Below are positions 40,477 through 49,338 of a DNA stretch of 64,000 nucleotides, piece after piece. The notes under the pieces are model-generated. The model was given only the letters and a program-made list of their open reading frames with translations. It was not told the DNA's origin and did no database searches. The first letter of the stretch is position 1. Each line of letters begins with the position of its first letter. The stretch is from the NCBI GenBank assembly GCA_902492205.1, contig CABUKU010000005.1, positions 1-64,000 of the forward strand, read 5' to 3'. The stretch is from an uncultured Bacteroides sp. (GTDB lineage Bacteria; Bacteroidota; Bacteroidia; Bacteroidales; Bacteroidaceae). The position numbers were made by a program, and so were the translations under genes.

Positions 40477-43400
40477 ATGAGAACTAGATTATTGAGCCTG
40501 CTTGTATTCGTGATTATTGGTGCTTTGATTCCTTTACAAGCACAAACTTTTGACAAGCTTTGGAATGATGTGAAAAGTATGGAAGATAAAGGGCTTCCGC
40601 AGTCGGCAATTAAAACTGTTAATCAAATATTTGATAAAGCATTGAAAGAAAAGAATTCTCCACAGATGTTGAAGGCTTATCTTACCCGTGCTAACCTCCA
40701 AGATGCCATTACCCCGGATAGCTTTGTTATTAATCTGGAGGGAATACGCCAATGGGAAGCAACCGCTACCGCTCCGGTGGATAAAGCCATATTAAATACT
40801 TTGTTGGCTAAAGCTTATGCTAATTACATGTATTTTGTAATGAGAGGCTCACGACAAAACCAGCCGGCATTAGTTGGAGAGATACCGGCGAATATGTCTG
40901 AATGGACTTCCAATATATTCATAAAAAAGATATTTGAACATTTACGTTGGTCATTGAAAGATAAGGAATTGTTGCAGAACATGTCCTCACTTTCTTATGA
41001 GCCTTTTGTAACAAGCGGGAAAACCAGCATGTATTGGAATCATGATATATATTCTCTGCTTGCATTGCAGGCTCTTGATATTCTGTCTTCTTTACCCGAA
41101 ATGAGCTTTGAGTATTATCCCCAATCCGATTGGTCGGTGGAAAAAACTTTTCAACCGGTATCCCTGTTGGCAAAAGAAAAAATAACTCCGGCTAGTGATT
41201 ATGACCGTGTGGCAGAGACTATGCAGATCTATCAGTCTTTGTTCTCTTTTTATTTGCAGAAAGGATATAATGATGCCATTGTTCTCACTCAACTCAGCTA
41301 CTATAATTCTGTATCTCCCCAACTGTCTAACAGAGGAAATAATGATATTATCCCCCAATACACATCTGTGTTGAAAGGAATGATTGAGCAATATGGCAAT
41401 CAACCGGTTTGTGCCGAGGTCTATGCGGCATTGGCTAATTTGTACAGGCAGAAGGGGAAGTTGGTTGAGGCTTATAATACTTTGAAAGAGGGAATCTCCC
41501 GTTATCCGAATTATGTACGTGTCAATATGTTGAAAAACTCATTGAACAGTTTGACTTCACCTCAACTCAATGCAAGATGGGAAATATCAGTATATCCGGA
41601 AAAGGATTTTGATTTAAGAGTGAATTATGGTAATTTGAATGGGATAACAGTCCGCTTCTACCGTATAAATGATGCTGTGACCGGTGCTGATTTGGCAAAT
41701 GGAGCTTATAATCGTACCGGCTTTATGAAGAACAGTACTAAACTAGTATCAACGAGGCATTATGTTTTAAAAGATTATAAGGATTATGCAAACCGGGACA
41801 CTATTATTCCACTTAAAGCTCCGCGTGAAGGTTGGTATATGGTTTCTATCGTTGCAGATAATCAACCGAGTACTTCTAAATCACAATTACTGTATGTAAC
41901 CAAGCTACGTGCAATAACTCGTTTGATCACTCCTGATAAAACAACAGAACTTGTGGTTGTTGATAATGAGACGGGACATCCCGTATCAGGAACAACTGTT
42001 AGTTTTTACAATGATAAAAATCAACTTATCGAGAGCCGTGTAACAGATGTTTCAGGTGTGGTGCATTCAGCCGTTAATAAAAAGGTAACCTCTTATTCAT
42101 TGAAGAAAGGACAGGACAGAGGTATGGGCATGCAATGGATAGCTGATGTACCCGGAGATAACGGTTCCGATAGAAAGGAGAGTCATCTTAAACTGTTTAC
42201 GGACAGAGGTATTTACCGTCCGGGGCAAACTGTTTTTGTGAAAGGACTTGCCTATTCCTTGTTGCGGGATGAGGCTAATGTCATTGTTGGCGGAGATTAT
42301 ACATTGGCATTGTATGATGCTAATGGGGAACAGCTTGCCGAAACAAAGCTGAAAACCGATGAGTTCGGCTCTTTTACCACACAATTCGTGTTGCCTTCGG
42401 TCACACTTAACGGGGTGTTTACCCTGAGAAGTGGAGATACAATGGAAACTCTGCGGGTAGAAGAATATAAACGTCCGACATTTGATATTACTTTCCAACC
42501 TCAAAAAGGAACTTTCAGTTTGGGAGATAGTGTTGATGTGCAAGGTAGTGTCAGCACTTTCTCGGGTGTTCCGTTGGCAGGAGTAAAAGCCGTTTATACG
42601 GTAAAACGTAGTTCTCTTTGGTGGTGGCGAATGCTTCCGAGAGAAGAAAGAATGATTGACTCTGGAGAATTGCTCCTAAATGAGAAGGGAGAATTTGATC
42701 TGAGCTTCTTATTGCAACCGGGTGAAACTCAAAGAAACAGAGATGCTTATTATTCTTACACTTTAGTAGTAACAGTTACTAATGATGCCGGTGAAACTCA
42801 AAGTGGGGAAACTACCATTATGGCAGGAACCAAATCGGTTATTCTATCTGTGGATTTACCTGAAAGCGTTTGCAAAGAAAGAATCCCCGAAATTAAATGT
42901 TCCGCAACTAATTTGGATGGAAATAAGGTTGCATTACAAGGACAGTATGCTTTGTGGCAGTTACCCGACTCCGTAAATGTGTTACAAGGCGAGTTCAGTT
43001 CCGGACAGAAGATAGATGTATCTTCTTGGAATAAAATGGCTTCCGGTAAATATAATCTGGTATTTACTTCAAAAGATAATCAGGGAAGAACGGTGACAGT
43101 GGAAAAGCAGTTTATTCTTTATTCCATTGATGACAGAAAACTTCCGGTAGAAACACCTAATTGGTTTGTACAAGTAGATAAGACATTTGCTCCCGGCAAA
43201 CCGGCTGTTTTGTTGTTCGGAAGCAGTGAGAAAGATGTATATGCTTTCCTTGATATATATAAGGACAGTCGTGATTTTGAAACCAAGATTATCCGTTTGG
43301 ATAATTCGGTTGAGAAAATTACCATACCTTATCCCGAAAAGAGTGATAATAAAACAGTTTCCGTTGAAATTACTTTTGTAAAACACGGAAAGAGTTACAC

Positions 43401-46254
43401 CAACTCGGCACAGATCGAGTTGCCGTTGCCATCGAAAGAGTTGACGATGAAATGGGATGTTTTCCGGGACAAGCTAAAACCGGGGCAGAATGAAACATGG
43501 ACATTAAGCATCAAGAACCCTGACGGACAACTGGCAGATGCTCAACTGTTAGCAAGCATGTATGATGCTTCTTTGGATAAGATTAGTCCGTTTAGCTGGA
43601 ATGGGAATGTATCTTATAATCGCTCCTTCTTCCGTTTATACAGGTATGTTGCAAATGTTTGGGATATTTATTTCTATGCAAATTTCAAATCGACTTACCT
43701 GAAATATCCGTCATTTGAATATGACCGTATGATGTGGCTTACTTATAATCCTTATAGTCGTTATATGGCAAATACAAGGATGAAAGGAGTATTTGCCGGT
43801 GCCCTTATGAGTAAAGAAGAGACAGGTAAGGCGGTAGAACTCAGTATCACAAATGATATGGCAGTAGCCGATGTTGTCTTTGAAGAAGAAGCTGTTTCGG
43901 TAACTCCTCAAGCGGCAAAAGGTGATCAGAATGAACCGGAAGTCCGTTCCAATTTTGCTGAAACGGCATTCTTCTATCCACAACTTCGTACGAATGAAAA
44001 GGGAGAGGTGTCTTTTGAGTTCACCATGCCACAGAGTCTGACTAAGTGGAAATTTATGGGGTTTGCCAATACCAAAGATATGAACATCGGAATGCTCGAA
44101 GCATATACCGTGACAAGCAAAGAATTTATGATTGTGCCCAATATGCCCCGCTTTGTAAGGGTAGGGGATGACAGTTCCATTGCAGCGAGCATCATGAACT
44201 TGTCCGATAAGGACATTACAGGTAATGTAACATTTGAGCTTTTTGATCCGGTGACGGAAAAAGTTGTGACTTCTCAACAACAGCCTTTTGCAGTGAAAGC
44301 CGGAGCAACTGTTGCCGCTACATTCTCTTTCGCAGCCGATGGAGCTTATTCATTGCTGGCTTGCCGGATGGTTGCCGATGGTGGTATGTTCAGTGACGGA
44401 GAACAGCGTCTGTTGCCGGTATTGTCGGATAAAGTACAAGTGACAGAAACGAAAGCCATACAAGTACGCGGAGAGGAAACTCACAAGTTCTCATTGAAGG
44501 ATTTATTTAATAATCAGTCTTCTACGGCAACAGACCGCAGGTTGACAGTAGAGTTTACCGGAAATCCGGCATGGTATGCCGTGCAGGCTTTGCCTACATT
44601 GAATAATCCTGCAAATGATAATGCCATTTCATGGGCTGCCACTTATTATGCCAATTCACTTGCTTCTTACATTATGAAGTCGCAACCACGTATCAAAGCT
44701 GTATTCGATTCATGGAAATTACAGAATAAAACGAAAGAAACCTTGTGGAGTAATTTGCAAAAGAATCAGGAATTGAAAAATATTCTGTTACAGGAATCTC
44801 CGTGGGTAATGGAAGCTAAAACCGAAGCCGAGCAGAAAGAACGTTTAGGTATGTTGTTCGATTTGAATACAATTAATGGTAACAACTCTGCTGCTATCAG
44901 TAAATTGCAGGCACTTCAAAAAGATGGTTCATGGAGTTGGTATGCAGGAATGGGAGGAAGCCGTTATGTGACTCAGTTCGTTTTGGAATCTTTTGCCAAA
45001 CTGTCCCGGCTAACCGGAGAAACGTTGCCTGATAATGTACAAAGAATGCAGAAAAGTGCTTTCGCTTATTTGCACGCTGAGGTATTGAATGAATATAACA
45101 GTACGATGGAACGCTTGAAAGAAGGCGGTAAAGATACGGGTATCAATGATATGACCTTAGATTACCTTTATCTATGTGCTTTGGCTTCCGAACCGATCCC
45201 TGCTGCCAATAAACAGGCTTATTCTTATTATTTGAAGAAAGTGCAGGAGTCGATAGCACAGCAAACAATCCGTCAGAAAGCAATGTCCGCCGTTATTCTT
45301 GGAAAGGCGAACAATGTTGCTGCTGCCGAAGGTTTTATCAAGTCGATTAAAGAATATGCCGTGACAACAGATGAAATGGGAATGTACTTCCCGTCTGTAA
45401 GCAATGCTTATACATGGTCTAACTTGTCTATCCCTACTCAAACCCTGGTTATCCAGGCAATGGATATGACAGGCAAGAACACTACCGATATAGAGAATCT
45501 GAAATTGTGGCTCTTGAAACAAAAGCAGACACAGGCATGGAGCTCTCCTGTTGCTACGGTCGATGCTGTATATGCTTTGTTGAATAAGGGGACAAACTTG
45601 CTCGAATCGCAAGGTGATGTAAGAATAACATTGGGTAATGAAGTACTCGAAACCTATGCTCCTGCAAAAACGACTGTGCCCGGATTGGGATATATACAGA
45701 AAACTTTTGCAGGTAATGAAATTAAACCGAACATGAATACCCTGACGGTGGAAAAACGTGATGCAGGTGTTGCGTGGGGAGCCGTATTTACCCAATATCT
45801 TGAAAATATAGACAAGGTTAAGAATGTAGGGGGTACGTTAATGGTAGAAAAGAAATTGTATAGGGAGGAAGTGGCTAACGGTAAAGCTGAGTTAGTGCCG
45901 ATAACAGAAAATACTTTGTTGCAGGTTGGTGATAAAGTTGTGGCTCGCCTAACGGTTTCTGCCGATGCAGATATGGACTTCGTACAGTTGAAAGATGAAC
46001 GTGCCGCATGTTTCGAACCTCAAAACATGCTTTCCGGTTATCGTTGGGAAGGAGGATTGGGATGCTATGTTTCCGTGAGGGACGCATCTACCGATTTCTT
46101 CTTTGATACCTTGCATAAAGGTACTTATATAGTGACTCATTCATTCTATGTAACCCGCGCCGGAGAATATGCCGGAGGCATTGCTACATTGCAATCCGCT
46201 TATGCGCCGGAGTTCGTTGCACATTCTGCTTCTGTTAAAGTGAAGGTTAAATAA
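40477..46254 (+). CDS. Alpha-2-macroglobulin family protein (MG2 domain), thioester-less
   Basis: 1,925 aa with a signal peptide (to about PLQAQ, residue 23). A helical/TPR-like N-terminal part (~30-380; e.g. AALANLYRQKGKLVEAYNTL) precedes MG domains (DRGIYRPGQTVFVKGLAYSL, MG2-type). The A2M domain has YPQLRTNEKGEVSFEFTMPQ and SLTKWKFMGFANTKDM. A C-terminal helical TED-like and MG10-like region follows. The CxEQ thioester of classical A2Ms is absent; the corresponding region runs NPANDNAISWAATYYANSLA. Bacterial A2Ms are periplasmic lipoproteins or secreted inhibitors that trap proteases, usually next to pbpC. Neither a lipobox nor pbpC is seen here. Possibly co-transcribed with the DUF1573 gene. 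Confidence 0.9.
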   Translation: MRTRLLSLLVFVIIGALIPLQAQTFDKLWNDVKSMEDKGLPQSAIKTVNQIFDKALKEKNSPQMLKAYLTRANLQDAITPDSFVINLEGIRQWEATATAPVDKAILNTLLAKAYANYMYFVMRGSRQNQPALVGEIPANMSEWTSNIFIKKIFEHLRWSLKDKELLQNMSSLSYEPFVTSGKTSMYWNHDIYSLLALQALDILSSLPEMSFEYYPQSDWSVEKTFQPVSLLAKEKITPASDYDRVAETMQIYQSLFSFYLQKGYNDAIVLTQLSYYNSVSPQLSNRGNNDIIPQYTSVLKGMIEQYGNQPVCAEVYAALANLYRQKGKLVEAYNTLKEGISRYPNYVRVNMLKNSLNSLTSPQLNARWEISVYPEKDFDLRVNYGNLNGITVRFYRINDAVTGADLANGAYNRTGFMKNSTKLVSTRHYVLKDYKDYANRDTIIPLKAPREGWYMVSIVADNQPSTSKSQLLYVTKLRAITRLITPDKTTELVVVDNETGHPVSGTTVSFYNDKNQLIESRVTDVSGVVHSAVNKKVTSYSLKKGQDRGMGMQWIADVPGDNGSDRKESHLKLFTDRGIYRPGQTVFVKGLAYSLLRDEANVIVGGDYTLALYDANGEQLAETKLKTDEFGSFTTQFVLPSVTLNGVFTLRSGDTMETLRVEEYKRPTFDITFQPQKGTFSLGDSVDVQGSVSTFSGVPLAGVKAVYTVKRSSLWWWRMLPREERMIDSGELLLNEKGEFDLSFLLQPGETQRNRDAYYSYTLVVTVTNDAGETQSGETTIMAGTKSVILSVDLPESVCKERIPEIKCSATNLDGNKVALQGQYALWQLPDSVNVLQGEFSSGQKIDVSSWNKMASGKYNLVFTSKDNQGRTVTVEKQFILYSIDDRKLPVETPNWFVQVDKTFAPGKPAVLLFGSSEKDVYAFLDIYKDSRDFETKIIRLDNSVEKITIPYPEKSDNKTVSVEITFVKHGKSYTNSAQIELPLPSKELTMKWDVFRDKLKPGQNETWTLSIKNPDGQLADAQLLASMYDASLDKISPFSWNGNVSYNRSFFRLYRYVANVWDIYFYANFKSTYLKYPSFEYDRMMWLTYNPYSRYMANTRMKGVFAGALMSKEETGKAVELSITNDMAVADVVFEEEAVSVTPQAAKGDQNEPEVRSNFAETAFFYPQLRTNEKGEVSFEFTMPQSLTKWKFMGFANTKDMNIGMLEAYTVTSKEFMIVPNMPRFVRVGDDSSIAASIMNLSDKDITGNVTFELFDPVTEKVVTSQQQPFAVKAGATVAATFSFAADGAYSLLACRMVADGGMFSDGEQRLLPVLSDKVQVTETKAIQVRGEETHKFSLKDLFNNQSSTATDRRLTVEFTGNPAWYAVQALPTLNNPANDNAISWAATYYANSLASYIMKSQPRIKAVFDSWKLQNKTKETLWSNLQKNQELKNILLQESPWVMEAKTEAEQKERLGMLFDLNTINGNNSAAISKLQALQKDGSWSWYAGMGGSRYVTQFVLESFAKLSRLTGETLPDNVQRMQKSAFAYLHAEVLNEYNSTMERLKEGGKDTGINDMTLDYLYLCALASEPIPAANKQAYSYYLKKVQESIAQQTIRQKAMSAVILGKANNVAAAEGFIKSIKEYAVTTDEMGMYFPSVSNAYTWSNLSIPTQTLVIQAMDMTGKNTTDIENLKLWLLKQKQTQAWSSPVATVDAVYALLNKGTNLLESQGDVRITLGNEVLETYAPAKTTVPGLGYIQKTFAGNEIKPNMNTLTVEKRDAGVAWGAVFTQYLENIDKVKNVGGTLMVEKKLYREEVANGKAELVPITENTLLQVGDKVVARLTVSADADMDFVQLKDERAACFEPQNMLSGYRWEGGLGCYVSVRDASTDFFFDTLHKGTYIVTHSFYVTRAGEYAGGIATLQSAYAPEFVAHSASVKVKVK

Positions 46255-46349
46255 AGAATGAAAAAATAAATGGATAGGTTCGTTAATTAGAGGAAAAGGG
46301 TTAAATTTGTCAAGTGAAAAAGAGTTTAATGACAATAAGTACAAGCAAA

Positions 46350-47423
46350 ATGAAACGTATATATCTTATCCTCATAGCATTATTGGCAGTTAGCATGACA
46401 GCATGGTCGCAAGCTAAATTGTCTTTTAATGAGAAAGTGCACGATTTCGGGACAATACCTAGAAACCGTCCTGTGACAGTGGAGTATGTTGTAACCAATA
46501 CCGGTAACAAACCATTGGTAATAACCGATGTAACCGTGTCATGCGCCTGTACCGTTGCCGGTTGGACGAAAGAACCTATTATGCCGGATAAAACAGGAAT
46601 AGTACGTGCCACCTTTGATGCAAAGATGATGGGACGCTTCCATAAGTCGGTCGGTGTTTATACGAATGCTTCACCCAATTTGGTTTACCTCACCATGAAA
46701 GGCGAAGTGGCATTGAATCCGAAGAATTATGCGCAGACTCATCCTTACCAGATTGGCAGCATCCGGGTGGATAAGACAAATATTGAGTTCCCGGATGCCA
46801 ATAAGGGAGACAAACCGGTGGTTGACATTTATATCGTAAACACTTCTAACAGTGTTTATGAACCGGTATTGATGCATTTGCCGCCCTATCTGAAAGCACA
46901 GGCTATTCCGGCTAAGTTGAATAAGGATCAACAAGGAGTAATTAAACTGACACTGGACTCCAAGAAGTTGAAAGACTTGGGCTTGACACAGACTTCTGTC
47001 TACCTTGCCCGTTTCCCGGGTGATAAGGTGGGAGAGGATAATGAGATCAATGTATCAGCCGTGCTGTTACCCGATTTCTCTAAGCTGACGGAGGCAGAAC
47101 GTGCCAATGCACCAATTATTAAGGTGTCGGAAAGTGAAATTAATATGGGCTCGCTTGGCAAGGACGATAAGGCTTCCCATACGGTAATTGTTACCAATAC
47201 AGGTAAGTCAAGGCTGGAAATACGCGAGTTGCAAGTGTTTAATCCTGCGGTGAATGTAAGTCTGAAGAAGAAATACATCAATCCGGGAGCATCCACCAAA
47301 TTGAAAGTAACCTTGCATGGCAAAGGATTGAAGAAAATGAAACATTCTCCGAGAGTATTGATGATAACCAATGATCCGGCGCAGCCTAAAGTAATGATTA
47401 AACTGAAAGCTACAGCCAAATAA
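46350..47423 (+). CDS. DUF1573 domain-containing exported protein
   Basis: About 358 aa from the ATG at 46350 (MKRIYLILIALLAVSMTAWS, a signal peptide). Earlier in-frame ATGs at 46314 and 46329 would put a polar stretch before it. The first DUF1573 (Ig-like) domain has KVHDFGTIPRNRPVTVEYVV and VSCACTVAGW (Cys pair) at about 20-110. A second Ig-like domain lies near 240-350 (INMGSLGKDDKASHTVIVTN). Periplasmic or surface-exposed, function unknown. It starts about 95 bp after the A2M-like gene and is followed 17 bp later by meaB. Confidence 0.87.
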   Translation: MKRIYLILIALLAVSMTAWSQAKLSFNEKVHDFGTIPRNRPVTVEYVVTNTGNKPLVITDVTVSCACTVAGWTKEPIMPDKTGIVRATFDAKMMGRFHKSVGVYTNASPNLVYLTMKGEVALNPKNYAQTHPYQIGSIRVDKTNIEFPDANKGDKPVVDIYIVNTSNSVYEPVLMHLPPYLKAQAIPAKLNKDQQGVIKLTLDSKKLKDLGLTQTSVYLARFPGDKVGEDNEINVSAVLLPDFSKLTEAERANAPIIKVSESEINMGSLGKDDKASHTVIVTNTGKSRLEIRELQVFNPAVNVSLKKKYINPGASTKLKVTLHGKGLKKMKHSPRVLMITNDPAQPKVMIKLKATAK

Positions 47424-47440
47424 ATGAAAGGTTTAGAATT

Positions 47441-48544
47441 ATGGAACATCCCGAAAATAATAATGAATATATAGGGCTGGCCGTTAATAGCGGCATAGAA
47501 CAGCCCTCTTCCGTAAATCCTTATTTGAAGGCTCGTCGTCAAGCCCGGAAACGTCAGTTGTCCGTAGACGAATTTGTCGATGGAATTATAAAAGGAAACA
47601 TAACCGTGCTCAGTCAGGCGGTGACTCTCGTAGAGAGCGTAAAACCGGAGCATCAGGTAATTGCTCAGGAAGTAATTGAGAAATGTCTGCCTTATTCCGG
47701 TAAATCCGTTCGTATAGGTATAAGCGGTGTGCCCGGTGCAGGAAAGAGTACCTCAATCGATGTATTCGGCTTGCATGTGCTCCAGAAAGGTGGTAAACTT
47801 GCCGTGTTGGCTATTGATCCGAGTAGTGAACGTTCCAAGGGAAGTATATTGGGAGATAAAACCCGCATGGAACAGCTATCTGTTCATCCCGATTCGTTTA
47901 TCCGCCCCAGCCCGTCGGCAGGTTCTTTGGGTGGCGTAGCCCGTAAAACCCGTGAAACGATTGTGCTTTGCGAAGCTGCCGGTTTCGATAAGATATTTGT
48001 GGAGACAGTAGGGGTGGGGCAAAGCGAAACTGCCGTTCATTCAATGGTGGATTTCTTCTTGCTTATCCAACTTGCCGGAACGGGTGACGAGCTTCAGGGC
48101 ATCAAACGCGGTATCATGGAAATGGCGGACGGTATTATTATCAATAAAGCCGACGGCAACAATATTGATAAAGCAAACCTTGCTGCAACCCAGTTTCGTA
48201 ATGCGCTTCATTTGTTCCCTACCCCCGAATCGGGTTGGACTCCTAAAGTGCTCACGTATTCGGGTTTCTACAACATCGGCGTAAAAGAAATATGGGATAT
48301 GGTTGACGAATATATTGCTTTTGTGAAAGATAACGGTTATTTCGACTTCCGCCGCAATGAGCAATCCAAGTATTGGATGTATGAGTCAATCAATGAACAT
48401 CTTCGTGACAGTTTCTATCACAATCCGATTGTAAGCGGAATGTTGGAAGAAAAGGAAAAGCAGGTGTTGAGTGGAAACCTTACTTCTTTCATTGCAGCAA
48501 AGAAGTTGCTCGATGCTTATTTTGATGATCTGAAAAAGAAATAA
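47441..48544 (+). CDS. meaB: Methylmalonyl-CoA mutase-associated GTPase MeaB
   Basis: 367 aa G3E-family GTPase that protects and reloads adenosylcobalamin-dependent methylmalonyl-CoA mutase. Motifs: Walker A GISGVPGAGKSTSIDVFG near residues 90-107, LAIDPSSERSKGSILGDKTR near 122-141, ETVGVGQSE near 188 and the base-recognition NKAD near 228. The succinate/propionate pathway of Bacteroides uses the mutase. The mutA/mutB genes are not in this window. A terminator lies 16 bp past the stop. Confidence 0.95.
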   Translation: MEHPENNNEYIGLAVNSGIEQPSSVNPYLKARRQARKRQLSVDEFVDGIIKGNITVLSQAVTLVESVKPEHQVIAQEVIEKCLPYSGKSVRIGISGVPGAGKSTSIDVFGLHVLQKGGKLAVLAIDPSSERSKGSILGDKTRMEQLSVHPDSFIRPSPSAGSLGGVARKTRETIVLCEAAGFDKIFVETVGVGQSETAVHSMVDFFLLIQLAGTGDELQGIKRGIMEMADGIIINKADGNNIDKANLAATQFRNALHLFPTPESGWTPKVLTYSGFYNIGVKEIWDMVDEYIAFVKDNGYFDFRRNEQSKYWMYESINEHLRDSFYHNPIVSGMLEEKEKQVLSGNLTSFIAAKKLLDAYFDDLKKK

Positions 48545-48560
48545 AAAACAGCTAACGGAA

Positions 48561-48600
48561 AACGGGAAAATTGCTCTATAAAAGTGATTTTCCCGTTTTT
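48561..48600 (+). terminator. Terminator of meaB, overlapping the end of element B
   Basis: AACGGGAAAA (48561-48570) and TTTTCCCGTT (48588-48597) form a 10-bp stem followed by TTT. The T-run is also the outer edge of element B's left inverted repeat. Confidence 0.85.
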
Positions 48601-48701
48601 GCCTTCAAATGTTCATTTAACATTTAGTTAGTTCGTTTTGAGAGAGTTGCGATGAACGTTTAACTTTCCTAATCTCCACTTTATCTTCATTTTATGTTCA
48701 C
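48596..48701 (+). repeat. Left terminal inverted repeat of element B
   Basis: TTTTTGCCTTCAAATGTTCA... to ...TTTTATGTTCAC. It shares TTCATTTAACATTTAGTT and TCTAATCTCCACTTTATC-type words with element A's left end. Confidence 0.8.
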
Positions 48702-49288
48702 GGCTTATTTGTCATTGCCGGCTCGACCGGCAATCTATCCATTGGTTGAATAAGCTATGTGTTTAGATTGCCGATCAGGTCGGCAATGGCAAATGTAGGG
48801 AGATTTATTTCAATCAACTTGATGTTTAACCTGATTCAACAGGTCATTTAAAAAAAAACATAAGGACAACTAAGAGTAAATGACGGGACATGTAAGCGTG
48901 ACAGTGTACACTGACTACCGAGTTACTGTACACTAACTCGGTAGTTGCTGTACAGTAACTCGGCAGAAGACGTAGTGTAGCTTGGGTTGGACAGGAATTT
49001 CATGAGTGAAACCGTAAGTCTTTGGTTTCTTATTCATACTGTAAATATACGAAATATTTCCGGAATTTCCAAATTTTAAGGGCTCAAAAAGGGTAGTAAA
49101 TTGCAGCATATACTTTTATTTTTCCTATTACTGAAAGGACATTTTGTCTTGATATAAGGGGAACGTATCGTTCAAGATTGAATTGTTAGGAATTTATTAA
49201 ATCGGTTGTTAAACGTAGTAATTTGTTGAGAGAATAACATGTGTTTAGAAAACAAAAATTGGAAGAAGTTTGTAAATACTAATAGAAA

Positions 49289-49320
49289 TTGCAGTTATTA
49301 ATTATAAATTCCTATCTTTG
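49289..49320 (+). promoter_or_regulatory. Promoter of the cargo lipoprotein gene
   Basis: TATCTTTG at 49313-49320, with TTGCA (49289-49293) at roughly -33. The box overlaps the first codon of an earlier in-frame start (49318), so translation should begin at 49339. Confidence 0.65.
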
Positions 49321-49338
49321 CGAATAAAATATAATATT

